From contig BFEA01000381.1 of assembly GCA_003427395.1 (NCBI GenBank), positions 962,665 through 989,006 on the forward strand: a stretch of DNA of 26,342 nucleotides, read 5' to 3'. The position numbers were made by a program, and so were the translations under genes. Each line of letters starts with the position of its first letter. The stretch's first letter is position 1. The notes below the pieces were generated by a model that made no database searches, had not been told where the DNA came from, and saw only the letters and a list, made by a program, of their open reading frames with translations. The stretch comes from Chara braunii. Its lineage: Eukaryota; Streptophyta; Charophyceae; Charales; Characeae. This document shows, one piece after another, positions 1-9,629 of the stretch.

Positions 1-119
1 TTCATTGATTGATTGATTGATTGATGGATTGATTGTTGGTTTGATTGTTTGATTGATTGACGGTTTGGGCCATTTTCTTGATTGATTGATTGATTGTTTG
101 ATTGATTGTTTGTTTTATT
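1..119. repeat. TTGA-type microsatellite
   Basis: Imperfect tandem copies of TTGA/GATT fill this stretch, with occasional TTGG, TTTG and one non-repetitive interruption near 60-80. It is simple sequence and nothing coding is visible in it. Confidence 0.85.
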
Positions 120-432
120 TTGTGTTGGTGCAGGCGACATCCCCGACTGATCAGCGTCGCCGGCGGATCCCGTTGACCAGTGCCTAAGGACGGGGGTTCA
201 ACGAGAGCAAACGGAGTTCCAATGGGGTTTCAACAGGGTTTCAACGAGGTTTCAACGGGGTTCCAACGGGGTTCGAAATTTTCAACGGGGTTTCAACGGG
301 GAGAAACAAGGCGGGTGTTACTTGGTTGGGACGGGGCCGAGAATATGTCCTTCTCTGTGGCGCCGCCAGGCACGAGGTGTCGGAGGGGAGGCGCTTACGA
401 CCGGACGGGCGCGACTTTGAGGGGGGTTCACA
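120..432 (+). other. Leader region upstream of the hAT-like ORF
   Basis: No gene is recognised here. A T-rich run ending in GTGCAG at 128-133 would serve as a 3' splice acceptor, so the stretch after 133 could be the start of an exon or 5' UTR for the transposase whose ATG lies at 433. A CGTCGCCGGCG word near 155-165 and the TTCAACGGGG array that follows both recur near 7.8 kb. The splice reading is inference; only the motif is seen. Confidence 0.3.
193..305. repeat. Degenerate TTTCAACGGGG 11-mer array
   Basis: About seven to eight copies of an 11-base unit close to TTTCAACGGGG occur head to tail; variants include TTTCAACAGGG, TTTCAACGAGG and TTCCAACGGGG. Because 11 is not a multiple of 3, the apparent reading frames through it are by-products. 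The same core word returns at 7709-8097. Confidence 0.8.
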
Positions 433-3232
433 ATGCCGCGAAAACAGATGCGCGAACATGAACCCGCGCCCGAAAAATTGCAGCAGGATTATATGCGCAA
501 ATCTGCTGTGTACTGTTACATTGTTGTCGGCCAGAAGGTCGACAACAGGGGGGTTAATATGCTACTGTGCACCTTCTGCAATAAGGTGTTTCAGGGAACC
601 CAATTCTACACAACGAAACACTTCACCCAGCAGAATTATTGAAAGAAGGTGTCCGATGATGCATTGTACCAGATTGCGCAGAAATGCACACACCGCTTCG
701 AGGCCGATCACGTAGAGAGGGTGCGGCGGTTCGCCCACGAGCGTGGTCTCGATGTCCCGCGGTCGGGTGCGATGGGTGGCGAGGCGGAGCGTCCTGCACA
801 GGGCGTGGGCGAGGGAGAGGATACCGAGCGTTATGCGGAGGGAGGTGTTGCGAGATATGGGGAGGGTGCGGGTGCCACGGAGGAGGACGAGGCACACGTT
901 GACCTTGAGGTTGGCGTGGCCGAGGGGGAGCGGACACCGAGGGGAGAGGGGGGCGTGCCGAAGTCCGATCCGATGGCTCATCAGAGGGCAGTGGACTGGG
1001 AGCGGAGGTGCGGGAAGCAGGCCGTCCCACCTGAGACGACATGTACGCCGAGTTCTTCGAAGAGTGCTGTTCCTGATAGAGCAAGCACGCCGGGTTCTTC
1101 GAAGAGGAAGGAGGGGGGTGCACTGCTTTCTGGCACCAGTGAAGGGAAGAGGCTGCGGCAACAGAAAATGACGGACACGTATTGTGGTGAGTGGATTGGT
1201 GAGTGGAGGAAGACATTCTTTCGCTGGGTGTATTCCAGCGGGATTGCCTTCAATGCCTTCCGCAACACGTCGTACCGGGACCTCCAGCAGGTTGCTCTTC
1301 GGCAACCTGGTGGAGCACCTCTTCCCGTGCTTCCATCCCACAGCGAGATTGCAAACATGCGAACTGTGGAGATCCACCGCGAGCAGTTGCGGAGGAGTTG
1401 GAGGAGGTTAGGCAGCCATTATGGGTGAGTGGCGCCACCCTCCTCTCCGACGGGAGGAAGTCACGAGATGGGCGACCGATCGTGAACTTCCTCGCAGCTG
1501 GGTCTCGAGGGGTCGTCATGTACACGACGATCAACCGAGAGGGGGAGCCGGACGATGCGGTGCACGTCCTGCAGAGATGGGTCGCCATCTTTCATGATTT
1601 CATATTCGGTGGCCCACAGCGGGTCAATGCTATAAGCACTGACTCCGCCTCTGCATACGTGGGGGCTGCGAGGGCTTTGGCCTCGCCATCTATGCCCCCT
1701 GAGTTGAGGAGGATCACTTGGCTCCCATGTTGCGTCCATGTCTGCAACAAGTTGTTGTCAGACATTGGCACGATCTGCACCTCTTTCGTGGACACGATCA
1801 CGCGTGCCCCTCCCCTCTGGTGGTGTTTTTCAAAACCCACCAGGCCGCTCTCAGCTTCTTTCGGAAGCGGAGCGCGACGTTGGGCCTCGTGCTTTCATGT
1901 GAGATGCGCTTTGCGTCCGTGTACTCCATGTTGGAGAGGTTGCTCGCTCTGCAGGATCGTTTGCAGGGCATGATGACAGCGGAGGACGATCGGGCTTGGA
2001 CTAGGATCCCGTGGTCCCCCAACGTTTGCGACATGGCGCGTTGGGTGCGCCGACAGATCAGGTGGTCCCCTTGGTGGGAGAGGATGCGTGCCATCAAGCA
2101 CGTCATGGATCCTGTCATGGACTTGCTGAGGCGGATGGACCGTGGCGGGCAGTTCATGTCCCTCGTTGTAGAGTGGACTCGGGATCTTGCACGCCTTGTG
2201 CGGGATGCTTGCATTCCTCTTGGTCAGTCCTTTTCTGACCGTATCATGAGGCATGTGCAGGCCCATATACAGCACATGCTGGAGCCCGCATACTTCGCCG
2301 CGTTCTTACTGAACCCCCGTCGCTGGAATATTCAGTACTTCTCCGCGCAGCTCGACCGGTACCACACTTGGCTTGTTCGACAAGCCAAGAGGTATCTGTT
2401 GTCTCAGACGGGCCACGATGAGTCGGGTGGTCGTTACCTTGAGTTATGTCGGCAGTTCGAGGACTTTCATATGCAGCATGGTAGGTATGGGTCTTGGGGC
2501 GGGGCAGAGGGCCGCGCTCGAGCTCGTAGTTGCAGCGGAGACTGCGAGACGTTGGAGTGTGCGTCGTGGTGGTCTCAGTACGGGGGAGAGGCGCCCGATT
2601 TACAGCAGTGCGCTCTTTGTTTGATGCACATGTGGTCCTACGCCTCTCCAGCGGAGAGGAACTGGGCGGTCCACGAGGGCATCCATACGAAGAAGCGTAA
2701 TCAGTTGGCCTTCGAGAAGGTCGTTCATCTTGTTGAGATCACCGCAAATGTGCGGTTGATGGAGTATAGACGTGCAGGTTGTGGATACGTCCTCCCTTGG
2801 CAGCGAGACGAGGGCATGCTTGACGCTCAGGCGGGATTGGACGTGGAGCCTGAGCGCTCGGGGACGAGGAGTGGGATGACGGAGGAGGAGATTGAGGAGC
2901 AGGCTGCCCTCATTGCGCACGATCCCATTGGGTCTTCTGCGCCGCCCCCTGTTGAGTCTGTTTTCGGTGCTCGTGCGACTATCTTCCGCCCATACCCCAA
3001 GGACGATGACTCTGCGGACGAGAGGGAGTCGGAAGCAGCGGACGACCCGATGCTTCCCATCCCGCGTGAGATTGATGAGTTGCACGAGGGGGGCAACGTG
3101 CGTGACGAGAGGACGCACACTGCCCGGAGGGCGGCAGACCAGCAAGATATGGATATGATGGGGGGGCGAGGAGTTTTGGGGATCTTTTGGGGGCACGGAG
3201 GAGAGATCACCCACTGCCGCGCGGGAGGATAA
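433..3232 (+). pseudogene. hAT-family transposase core (BED finger, DUF659-like, hAT dimerisation), broken
   Basis: Remains of a cut-and-paste DNA transposase. The frame opens at ATG 433 with a BED-type zinc finger (Cys codons at 568 and 577, His at 619). It is cut by TGA at 640-642, then resumes in the same frame to about 1389. A one-base shift leads to a second frame (about 1389-1806) carrying a DUF659-like core: SDGRKSRDGRP with Asp at 1449, STDSAS with Asp at 1641, then LPCCVHVCNKLLSDIG. Another shift near 1806-1820 leads to a third frame through to 3232. That frame ends the domain set with the hAT dimerisation signature ERNW...IHTKKRN at 2654-2701, preceded by a WW pair. The two Asp positions fit the first two acidic residues of the hAT catalytic site (family knowledge); I did not locate the third. 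At least one stop and two indels make it non-functional as it stands. Confidence 0.85.
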
Positions 3233-5604
3233 GCGTCCTTGCACGACCTTGCGGGAGGAGACGCCTGCTCCCATGACTGCGAGTGAGGAGCCGGGTCCTG
3301 CCACGACAGTGCGGGAGCGGACGACTGTTTTGTCGACCGCGCAGGAGCAGACGCCTGCTCCCACGACCACGCGAGAGCAGATGAGTATTCCCGCTACGCA
3401 TTCCGGACCCTCGTCGCTCTCGTCTCTTTCGCGTCATTCTATCCCAGGATTCCCAGCATCCGCTCTGCCCGCTCCCGTTTGGCATGACGAGAGCTTACCT
3501 GCACCGGTTGGAGGGAGGACTTGGGATCCTCGTTGCGCAGCCGCGGGCATGGATCATTGTTGAGCGTAGCCCATCAACTCGTTTTGGACCCGGGTGCATC
3601 GAGCGACTTGGGGGAGATGGGTGTTCATAGCGGGGCACCACCGGTGCTGGAGAGGGAGAGACGAGCGGAGGAGCACGGAGCCGCCGGAGCGGGCGGAGTT
3701 GAGGGTATTCGGGGTATGGAGGAGGAGGTAGCTTGAGTAGTGGGGGGCGTGGTGGAGGTAGATGATGGTGCGCACGTCGAGAGAGAGGAGGGCGTGCTGC
3801 CATCGGAGGTTGAGAGAGAGGACGATGTGGTGAGGATGCAGGAGGCGACGATGAGGGACGATGAGGGAAAGGAGGTTGTGGCAGGGGTAGACGAGAGCGT
3901 GGCTGGGGTAGATGATGGTGCTGCCCAGGTTGAGATGGAGGAGGATGTGGTGAGGGCAGATGCTGCTGTGTTGGTTGGGGGAGAGGAGGGTGTGGTAGGG
4001 GGGGACGTTGCCCATGGTACAGGAGAGGGAGGCGCCCACCTTGACCCAATCGTCCAGCGTTTCGTCGATGACGAGATGGGTCCCGCACTAGCGGGTTTGA
4101 CCCCGGGCACGAGGAGGGCACTGGGGGCATCGCCATCAGGACAGAGGGGGGCGTCAGGGCTGGGGATGGGGGATTTCATGGACATATCTTTGGGGGATTC
4201 GCCCACCCCTGCTCACGCAGTGAGAGAGGATGTGGCGCGTGCCCTAGCGGCCGCTGGGTACTGCACACAGGAGATCGAGCAGGCATTTGCAGGACGCTCT
4301 GGGAGAGAGACAGACTCGCTTCAGCAGGGGTGCGAGGAGGTAGTAGAGCAGCCACAGGAGGAGCGTGAGGATGCACCCCCTGCGGATATCCACGAAGGTA
4401 GTAGTTCATTGGTACCGTTCACGGGCTTGCAGATGACGAATACGATGCGGCTAGTTCGACCGTGTGTGTAGGGGTCAGGTTCTGGGGAGGAGGCATTTGT
4501 TCAGGAACCACCGGTCATAGTCGTAGATTTAGGATATGAGGCAGTTCTTCGTACTGCGGTTACTGGGCGGCGAGCTCCTCAGGATACAGCTCGCCCATTG
4601 GATTTCGCGGAGCTCGCACGGGCTGCTGTGCGTGACGTGACGCGGCGGGAGAACACCGACCCTAGCAGACCACTTATGCCCCCTCCTCCTCCGAGATCAC
4701 GTCACAGCGATTCCCCCTCGACACCAGTCGGTCGGCCCCCCCGTTCACCATCCACGCCGACCAGACCCAGGGTTCGTGACACGATGGCCGTAGGGAGCCT
4801 CCCTCTTGACACGTCGCTATTCGGGAGGACGAATATCGACCTGGAGTCCGTACGTCGGGTCACAATGCACACTGCACGACAACAGCCAGGTTTGGGTGGG
4901 GCTCACACCGAGAGGGGTGCGCCGAGGGAGGTCATGGCGGCAGTATCTCAGCCGTGAGATGTTCGCGGGGTTGGACAGGCCGGGTGTACCTTGCAGGCCG
5001 CTTAGGCAGCAGCAGCACGTGCTGTGCGTGAGCAGACATCGCGCAGGAGCGGAGTCGCTCGTACGAGTTCCATGCCTCAGATGATGCCTGCCACGGGGGA
5101 TGCCGCGTTGGAGGAGTGTTCTGGAGCCGAGGGGTTGGAGATGCCGCGCGGTTCTCGTGGTGAGAAAACAGTCGCAGAGGTGACTCAGGTGAGTGCTAGG
5201 CTTGTTCGGGTGAGGACGGGGGCTGCCCATGTGACTGTGGTGGAGGACGATCCCGAGACGGAGCCTGCACGTGAGGAGGCCCCACAGGAGGGTGACGAGT
5301 ACAGGGACGACGAGGAGCGTGAGGAGGAGGAGAGCGACAACGGGGATGATGACAGCTACCACGACGACGACGACGAGCCCTCCCCCCACCGCGACATGGT
5401 TCTCGTAGACAGCGTGGCTCTCGTAGAGGACATGATGACGTAGACGACCCGTCCCCTCCAGGGCGGCGGGAGACGAGGAGTCAGAGGAGGCGAGGGTCAT
5501 CCGTTGCGATAGCGCCGGGGCAAGGGAGTGTTTCGTCGACACGCAACACGAGTGGGGCGAGGCAGAGAGGCAGTGGTAAGGGGAAGGGAAGTCGACGGTA
5601 TTGA
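3233..5604 (+). pseudogene. Long low-complexity C-terminal tail of the hAT-like protein
   Basis: After the dimerisation domain the coding signal does not stop. A run of Gs at about 3160-3167 shifts the frame, and reading continues through TPAPTT-type Thr/Pro repeats (3249-3420) into an acidic Val/Glu/Asp stretch (3740-4010) with an imperfect 150-base repeat (GTAGATGATGGTG at 3758 and again at 3908). Next come a mixed region, a Pro/Ser/Arg block near 4680-4790 and a Glu/Asp block near 5260-5380. A C-run at 5381-5387 then shifts to a basic Arg/Gly/Ser end finishing GKGSRRY at TGA 5602-5604. In-frame stops lie at 3734 (TGA), 4469 (TAG), 4955 (TGA) and 5003 (TAG). Persistence of one frame between the stops supports former coding. 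I recognise no domain here. It could be a separate ORF fused by decay. Confidence 0.6.
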
Positions 5605-6118
5605 CAACTTCGTTCCCCTTCCAGTGCTTCGACGACGCCTNTATGTTGTTTGTGCTTAGTGTTCTGACGTTTTTGTATATTGTTTAGGATGATGTACATA
5701 TAGTTAGGTTTTAGGGACTTCGGACCAGTTCATGGACTTCAGCATGCAGGTAGACTGGGTAGTGTCATCGACAGTGTTTGTTTGTTTCGTTTTTCAATTT
5801 ATATACGACATTTTCATACTGTTTTTTAGTTATTGGGTTTTTGTTAGAGTTTGAAATTCATTCTAACTTGTCGTCTTACGTAGATGTTTGTTAGGGTTTT
5901 ATTTTCAGCTTTGTTAGTTAGTGGTGTAGGCTGCATCCCATCGGTGTACGGCCCTGTGCGACTCGGCACGAGTGTCGACGACACATTGTACCATGTGAGA
6001 TGTATTTCATATTGGACTCCTATATGCGACTTCGCCGACACTTCGACATGACTTCTGTATGACATTTCATGACTACTTTGTTTTCATTGTAGTTTCATGT
6101 TCTTCTATGCAGTTATTC
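5605..6118. other. AT-rich 3' flank, no gene
   Basis: T-rich sequence with words such as TTAGGGTTTT and no coding frame of note. It is probably the 3' untranslated or subterminal part of the hAT-like element. I could not identify a terminal inverted repeat or an 8-bp target duplication by eye. Confidence 0.4.
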
Positions 6119-6165
<47 letters not shown>

Positions 6166-6219
6166 CATGCGTGCGTGCGTGTGTGCGTGCGTGCGTGCGT
6201 GCGTGCGTGTGTGTGTGTG
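6119..6219. repeat. TG/GTGC microsatellite
   Basis: An uninterrupted TG run of about 40 bases grades into alternating GTGC units and back to TG. Cys/Val and His/Thr frames across it are artefacts of the repeat. Confidence 0.95.
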
Positions 6220-6380
6220 GGAGTTTGTGTTGGTGTGTCTGGGCAGCCCTCCCCCAACAATCATTCAATTGTTACGATCCTGGTCGTTTCCCAAGTGCAA
6301 TTCACAATGAAAGACAATGCCACCCAATTGCGAAAGAAATGAAAGCACTTGCAAAGAGATAAAGACCAGAGAAGAGAGGG

Positions 6381-6402
6381 GAAGAAGAAGAAGAAGAAGA
6401 AG

Positions 6403-6432
<30 letters not shown>
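6381..6432. repeat. GAA triplet repeat
   Basis: About 17 perfect copies of GAA/AAG. It is the second of several microsatellites crowded into 0.5 kb. Confidence 0.95.
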
Positions 6433-6434
<2 letters not shown>

Positions 6435-6600
6435 CACCAGCAAGACCAATGACAATTCCCCCCTTCTCTCTCCAACCTCCTCCTCCTCCTTCACTTCACC
6501 AATCTTATTTTTCTCTCAATAATAATAATAACAATGAATGGATGAACCAGAAAGGTTCAGAATCAATATCTAAAATTCCCTCTTACTGCTGACTCAACTC

Positions 6601-6601
6601 C

Positions 6602-6638
<37 letters not shown>
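6601..6638. repeat. CAA triplet repeat
   Basis: About 12 perfect CAA/AAC units end 14 bases before the ATG at 6652. A short AAT run lies at 6519-6531. Confidence 0.95.
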
Positions 6639-6651
6639 GCCCACCATAGCT

Positions 6652-6914
6652 ATGGCTTCCCTATTTCAGCCTTCCCTCTCATGCACAGGCTATGGCGGAC
6701 TGATGAGGGCCCTGCCCTCCTGTTCAAAACACAACCCAAAGCAGCTATGGTGCTGCCGATGTTCAAAGGACAACCCAAGAGCAGCTATGCCACTGATGAC
6801 TGGTCCGCCATGCCTGGCTCTGCCTTGAGCTTCCTTGCTGCAGCGCTACCCCAACTGGGGCCTTCCGGGTGCAGCGCCCAACAAGGTGATGAAGACGGTG
6901 TCCACCATAGCCAG
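6652..6914 (+). other. Candidate first exon with transit-peptide-like start (doubtful)
   Basis: An ATG at 6652 in a plant-like context (gctATGGCTTCC) begins MASLFQPSLSC and continues Ser/Ala/basic-rich, as plastid transit peptides often do. The frame has a TGA at about 6823-6825, then runs on as RYPNWGLPGAAPNKVMKTVS up to CAG|GTAAGT, a textbook splice donor at 6914/6915. Two imperfect copies of a 39-base unit (TTCAAA..ACAACCCAA..GCAGCTATG) lie at about 6722-6790. I do not recognise the protein. The in-frame stop means this is either a decayed gene fragment or chance; the donor and start context are the only positive signs. Confidence 0.2.
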
Positions 6915-7708
6915 GTAAGTGCCTCAACACTCTCCTACCATGCCCCTTCTTCCTCCTCCTCAAGCTGGACAGCTCGCCATAGCCAGGCTGAGCTCCAGCG
7001 GTCCTTTCTCCCTCCAAGCAGCGCTGTACCTCCAGCGTTGTGCTCCAGCAGCATGTCGCCAATCCTTGCACACCGCAAATGAGGAAGAGCTCTTTGCTCT
7101 TCCTGGAGATATAGCGGCCTACTGGCCTCCTGGGCGGTGACCTCCTAGGCCGAGCGGCCTCCCGGCAACCGGTACCTCCTCCCTTTCGAAGGGAAACATC
7201 ATTGTAGGCTCTGCTATCCTCCGGACAGGCCCTAGACCCGGGCTACTTGGACTGGTACCGGCCTACCTCTAACCTACAGGCTACCGCTACTGGGCCTAAA
7301 AAAATGCCAATTTTTTGTCTTCTTCTGCTCGGCCTTCAGTACGACACTCATACCACTACTCGAGTGGTACCGTCCTACGTGCTACTCTAGTGTTTCCTCC
7401 CTGCTCTAAGTGTCGCGGGCCTACCCCCGCTACTTGACTGTCTACCCCCCCTTCAACCTTGACAGTCACGGCCACAGGTAAGTACTGGCCCTGCAGGGCC
7501 TTGCAAACAACAAGTACCCTTGCGGGTCACACACACTCAATCGACAAGCACACAGACAGCCATGCAAAGCAGCAGGCACGCACACACACACATAGACATG
7601 GAAATCACAACAAGGGGGACCTCCAGCACACAGCGATTGCAGCCGCAGCCGCGGGCGCAGCTCCCGTCGTTCGCTTACTCGTCAAACGACGAAGCCGTTT
7701 GACAGGGA
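6915..7708. other. Unassigned spacer
   Basis: GC-rich, pyrimidine-heavy sequence with no convincing frame. A second GTAAGT donor-like site follows CCACAG at 7477/7478, and there is a CA-rich stretch at about 7530-7600. No known element is recognised. If the gypsy element below was once complete, its gag and protease should have lain here, but nothing resembling them is seen. Confidence 0.4.
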
Positions 7709-8097
7709 TTCAACGGAGTTGAATCCATTCAACGGGGATTCAACTCCCGTTCAACGGGTTCAACGGGGATACAATGGACGAGGTCGGAGACAAACCCCTG
7801 TTTTTTAGTTCACGTCGCCGGCGCTGCATGCCCGGTGGCCGTTGCGCTCGGTCCATTGAACCGAGTTCAACGGAAACCGCCCGTTGTATCATTCAACGGG
7901 GATTCAACTCCCGTTCAACGGGTTCAACGGGGATACAATGGACGAGGTCGGAGACAAACCCCTGTTTTTTAGTTCACGTCGCCGGCGCTGCATGCCCGGT
8001 GGCCGTTGCGCTCGGTCCATTGAACCGAGTTCAACGGAAACCGCCCGTTGTATCATTCAACGGGGATTCAACTCGGGTCTTGTGCCCGTTCAACGGG
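7709..8097. repeat. TTCAACGGGG block with an exact 164-bp tandem duplication
   Basis: Copy 1 is 7727-7890 and copy 2 is 7891-8054; they read identically base for base. A third copy starts at 8055 and diverges after about 20 bases. Each unit contains several TTCAACGGG words, the small inverted repeat CCCGTT-C-AACGGG, and a CGTCGCCGGCG word shared with the leader near 155. Arms at 7712-7726 and 7736-7751 (AACGGAGTTGAATCC and its complement, with one extra C) could form a hairpin. 164 is not a multiple of 3, so the copies fall in different frames and no protein repeat is encoded. Confidence 0.9.
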
Positions 8098-8109
8098 TAC
8101 AACGGAGTT

Positions 8110-9129
8110 AAAAAAATCCCGTTGATAGTTGAATGGACACACAGGATTGAGGAGTTCGAAGCTAATGGATGGATCGAACCTGCTATAGGTCCATGGCCTT
8201 TTCCCGTAGTGATCGTACCGAAAAAGGGCGGAGGGATTCGCATTTGCATTGATTATTGAAAGCTGAATGATATCACGATTAAAGATGTGTATCCCCTCCC
8301 CCGGATTGATGAGTTATTGGATGTGATTGGGGGTGCTCGATTTTTCAGCAAGTTTGATGTTCGTCATGGGTTCCATCATCTTCTTGTCCGGGAGGAAGAT
8401 CGACCGAAAACAACGTTTGTGCTTTTCGAAGGTACGTGGCAATGGATTCGATGCCTGATGGGTATTTGCAACGCCCCTGCGACTTTTCAGCGGGCTATGA
8501 ACATGGCTTTTCAGAATTTCGTATGGAAGACTCGCTTGGCGCAGAGCATTATCAACTACTGCGTGATCGTGTACATGGATGACATCCTGGTGTATTTGAG
8601 CTCCTGCGAGGGACACGTGCAGCACATCGAATGGGCACTGCATGCGTTACGAGATGCCGGCTTCAAGGTGGCGCTTGAGAAGTGTCAGTTTTTCCTCACC
8701 ACCATTTCTTTCCTGGGGCACGTGGTGACAAACAAGGGACTCCAACTGGAGCCGCAGAAGGTGGCAGCTGTCAGGGACGCGCTAGTGCCTACCACTATCA
8801 CGCAAGCTCGCTCCTTTCTGGGCCTAGCCTTGTATTACCGAGGATTTATCAAGGGCTTCGCGGCGATTGCGGGACCCCTCACGAATCTCCTGCGCAAGGA
8901 TCAGCCGTTGATCTGGACGCCGGAGTGCGATCAATCGTTTTCCAAACTCAAGGCTGCTCTCATTTCGGCTCCGGTCCTTATTAGACCGTATCCCGAAAAA
9001 CCTTTTGTTCTCATCACCGACTGGCAGCCAGAGGCGATTTCGGCGATCCTTGCCCAGGTGGGACCAAGCGGATTCGAGAATGTGGTGGAATATGCGTCTA
9101 AATCAGTATTCGCCTGCAAGCGCAACTAA
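8110..9129 (+). pseudogene. Gypsy reverse transcriptase and start of RNase H
   Basis: RNA-templated DNA polymerase domain of a Ty3/gypsy polyprotein. Reading frame 1 gives EEFEANGWIEPA, then VIVPKKGGGIRICIDY, then a TGA at 8257-8259 where the family has Arg (the usual ...DYRKLN), then KLNDIT...YPLPRIDELLD. The fingers/palm motifs KFDVRHGFHH and CNAPATFQRAMN follow, and the catalytic YMDD is intact at 8572-8583. The thumb and connection read FLGHVVTNKGL and RSFLGLALYYRGFI. The first RNase H strand is present (VLITDWQPEAISAILAQ, with its first Asp) and so is EYASKSV. The frame then ends at TAA 9127-9129, before the remaining RNase H acidic residues. Because of the single stop in RT and the truncated RNase H, I treat it as dead. 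Confidence 0.9.
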
Positions 9130-9340
9130 TTGTTTTGTTCTACCCTCCCTGCATCCCCTCCTCCTCTGTCATCATGACTGCCCCACTTGCCTCTGCAACC
9201 CCTTCATCCCCTACTAATTCTGCCCCTCTAATGTCCTCCGCTTTCTTTGCCACCCCCCCGACAAATTCTGTTATTTTTGCACGTGCATCGCACGGGTTTA
9301 CGGGGTCGATTGTCATTCCTTCGAAACCGGGTTTGTCGAT
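9130..9340. other. Unexplained interruption inside RNase H
   Basis: Pyrimidine-rich sequence replaces the rest of RNase H directly after the ACKRN position. It is open for some 60-78 codons on both strands and resembles no domain I know. It may be a small insertion or a badly decayed stretch of pol. Confidence 0.35.
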
Positions 9341-9629
9341 TGGGTAGAATGTGCCACGCGTGTCAATCGTGCGCACGGAGCCTGCGTTCGATATTGAACG
9401 AATAGCAAGGAATGAAGGTGCCCTCTGTGTAGAACGAACAAGCTCCCCACGGAGGTTCGATTCGAGGCCGCACGTACGGACGGTCCTGAATACAACGAAA
9501 AATACCGACGAGCGGAGGTTTGGACGGATAAAATTTTATTAGCAAAATTAGCGGGATTATCGTTGGGCCACCTCACCAAACACGACACACGTAGGGCAAC
9601 CGAGAGATCTCGGGACTCTCGATGAATCA
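9341..9629 (+). pseudogene. Degenerate pol linker between RNase H and integrase
   Basis: Protein-like sequence appears in alternating frames. Frame 3 gives FDIERIARNEGALCVERTSS up to about 9485; frame 1 then gives KYRRAEVWTDKILLAKLAGL and SLGHLTKHDTRRATERSR, then a TGA and INGHLEKRK. A shift near 9650 returns to frame 3, where the integrase begins. The tether just before the integrase zinc finger in gypsy elements has this style (inference). At least two indels and one stop are present. Confidence 0.5.

Noticed and set aside
3495-4206. Minus-strand frames opposite the hAT tail, rich in Pro, Ser and His
   Set aside because: They are complements of the acidic/Gly-rich plus-strand tail, where GAG and GGG codons read as CTC and CCC; typical shadow frames.
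433-5604. Terminal inverted repeats and 8-bp target duplication of the hAT element
   Set aside because: I looked in both flanks and found no convincing pair by eye, so element ends are not claimed.
6119-6310. Cys/Val-rich small protein
   Set aside because: It is simply translation of the TG/GTGC microsatellite.
9140-9376. Minus-strand frame of 78 codons inside the gypsy pol
   Set aside because: It begins with GTG, overlaps pol-like sequence on the plus strand and has no support beyond being open.
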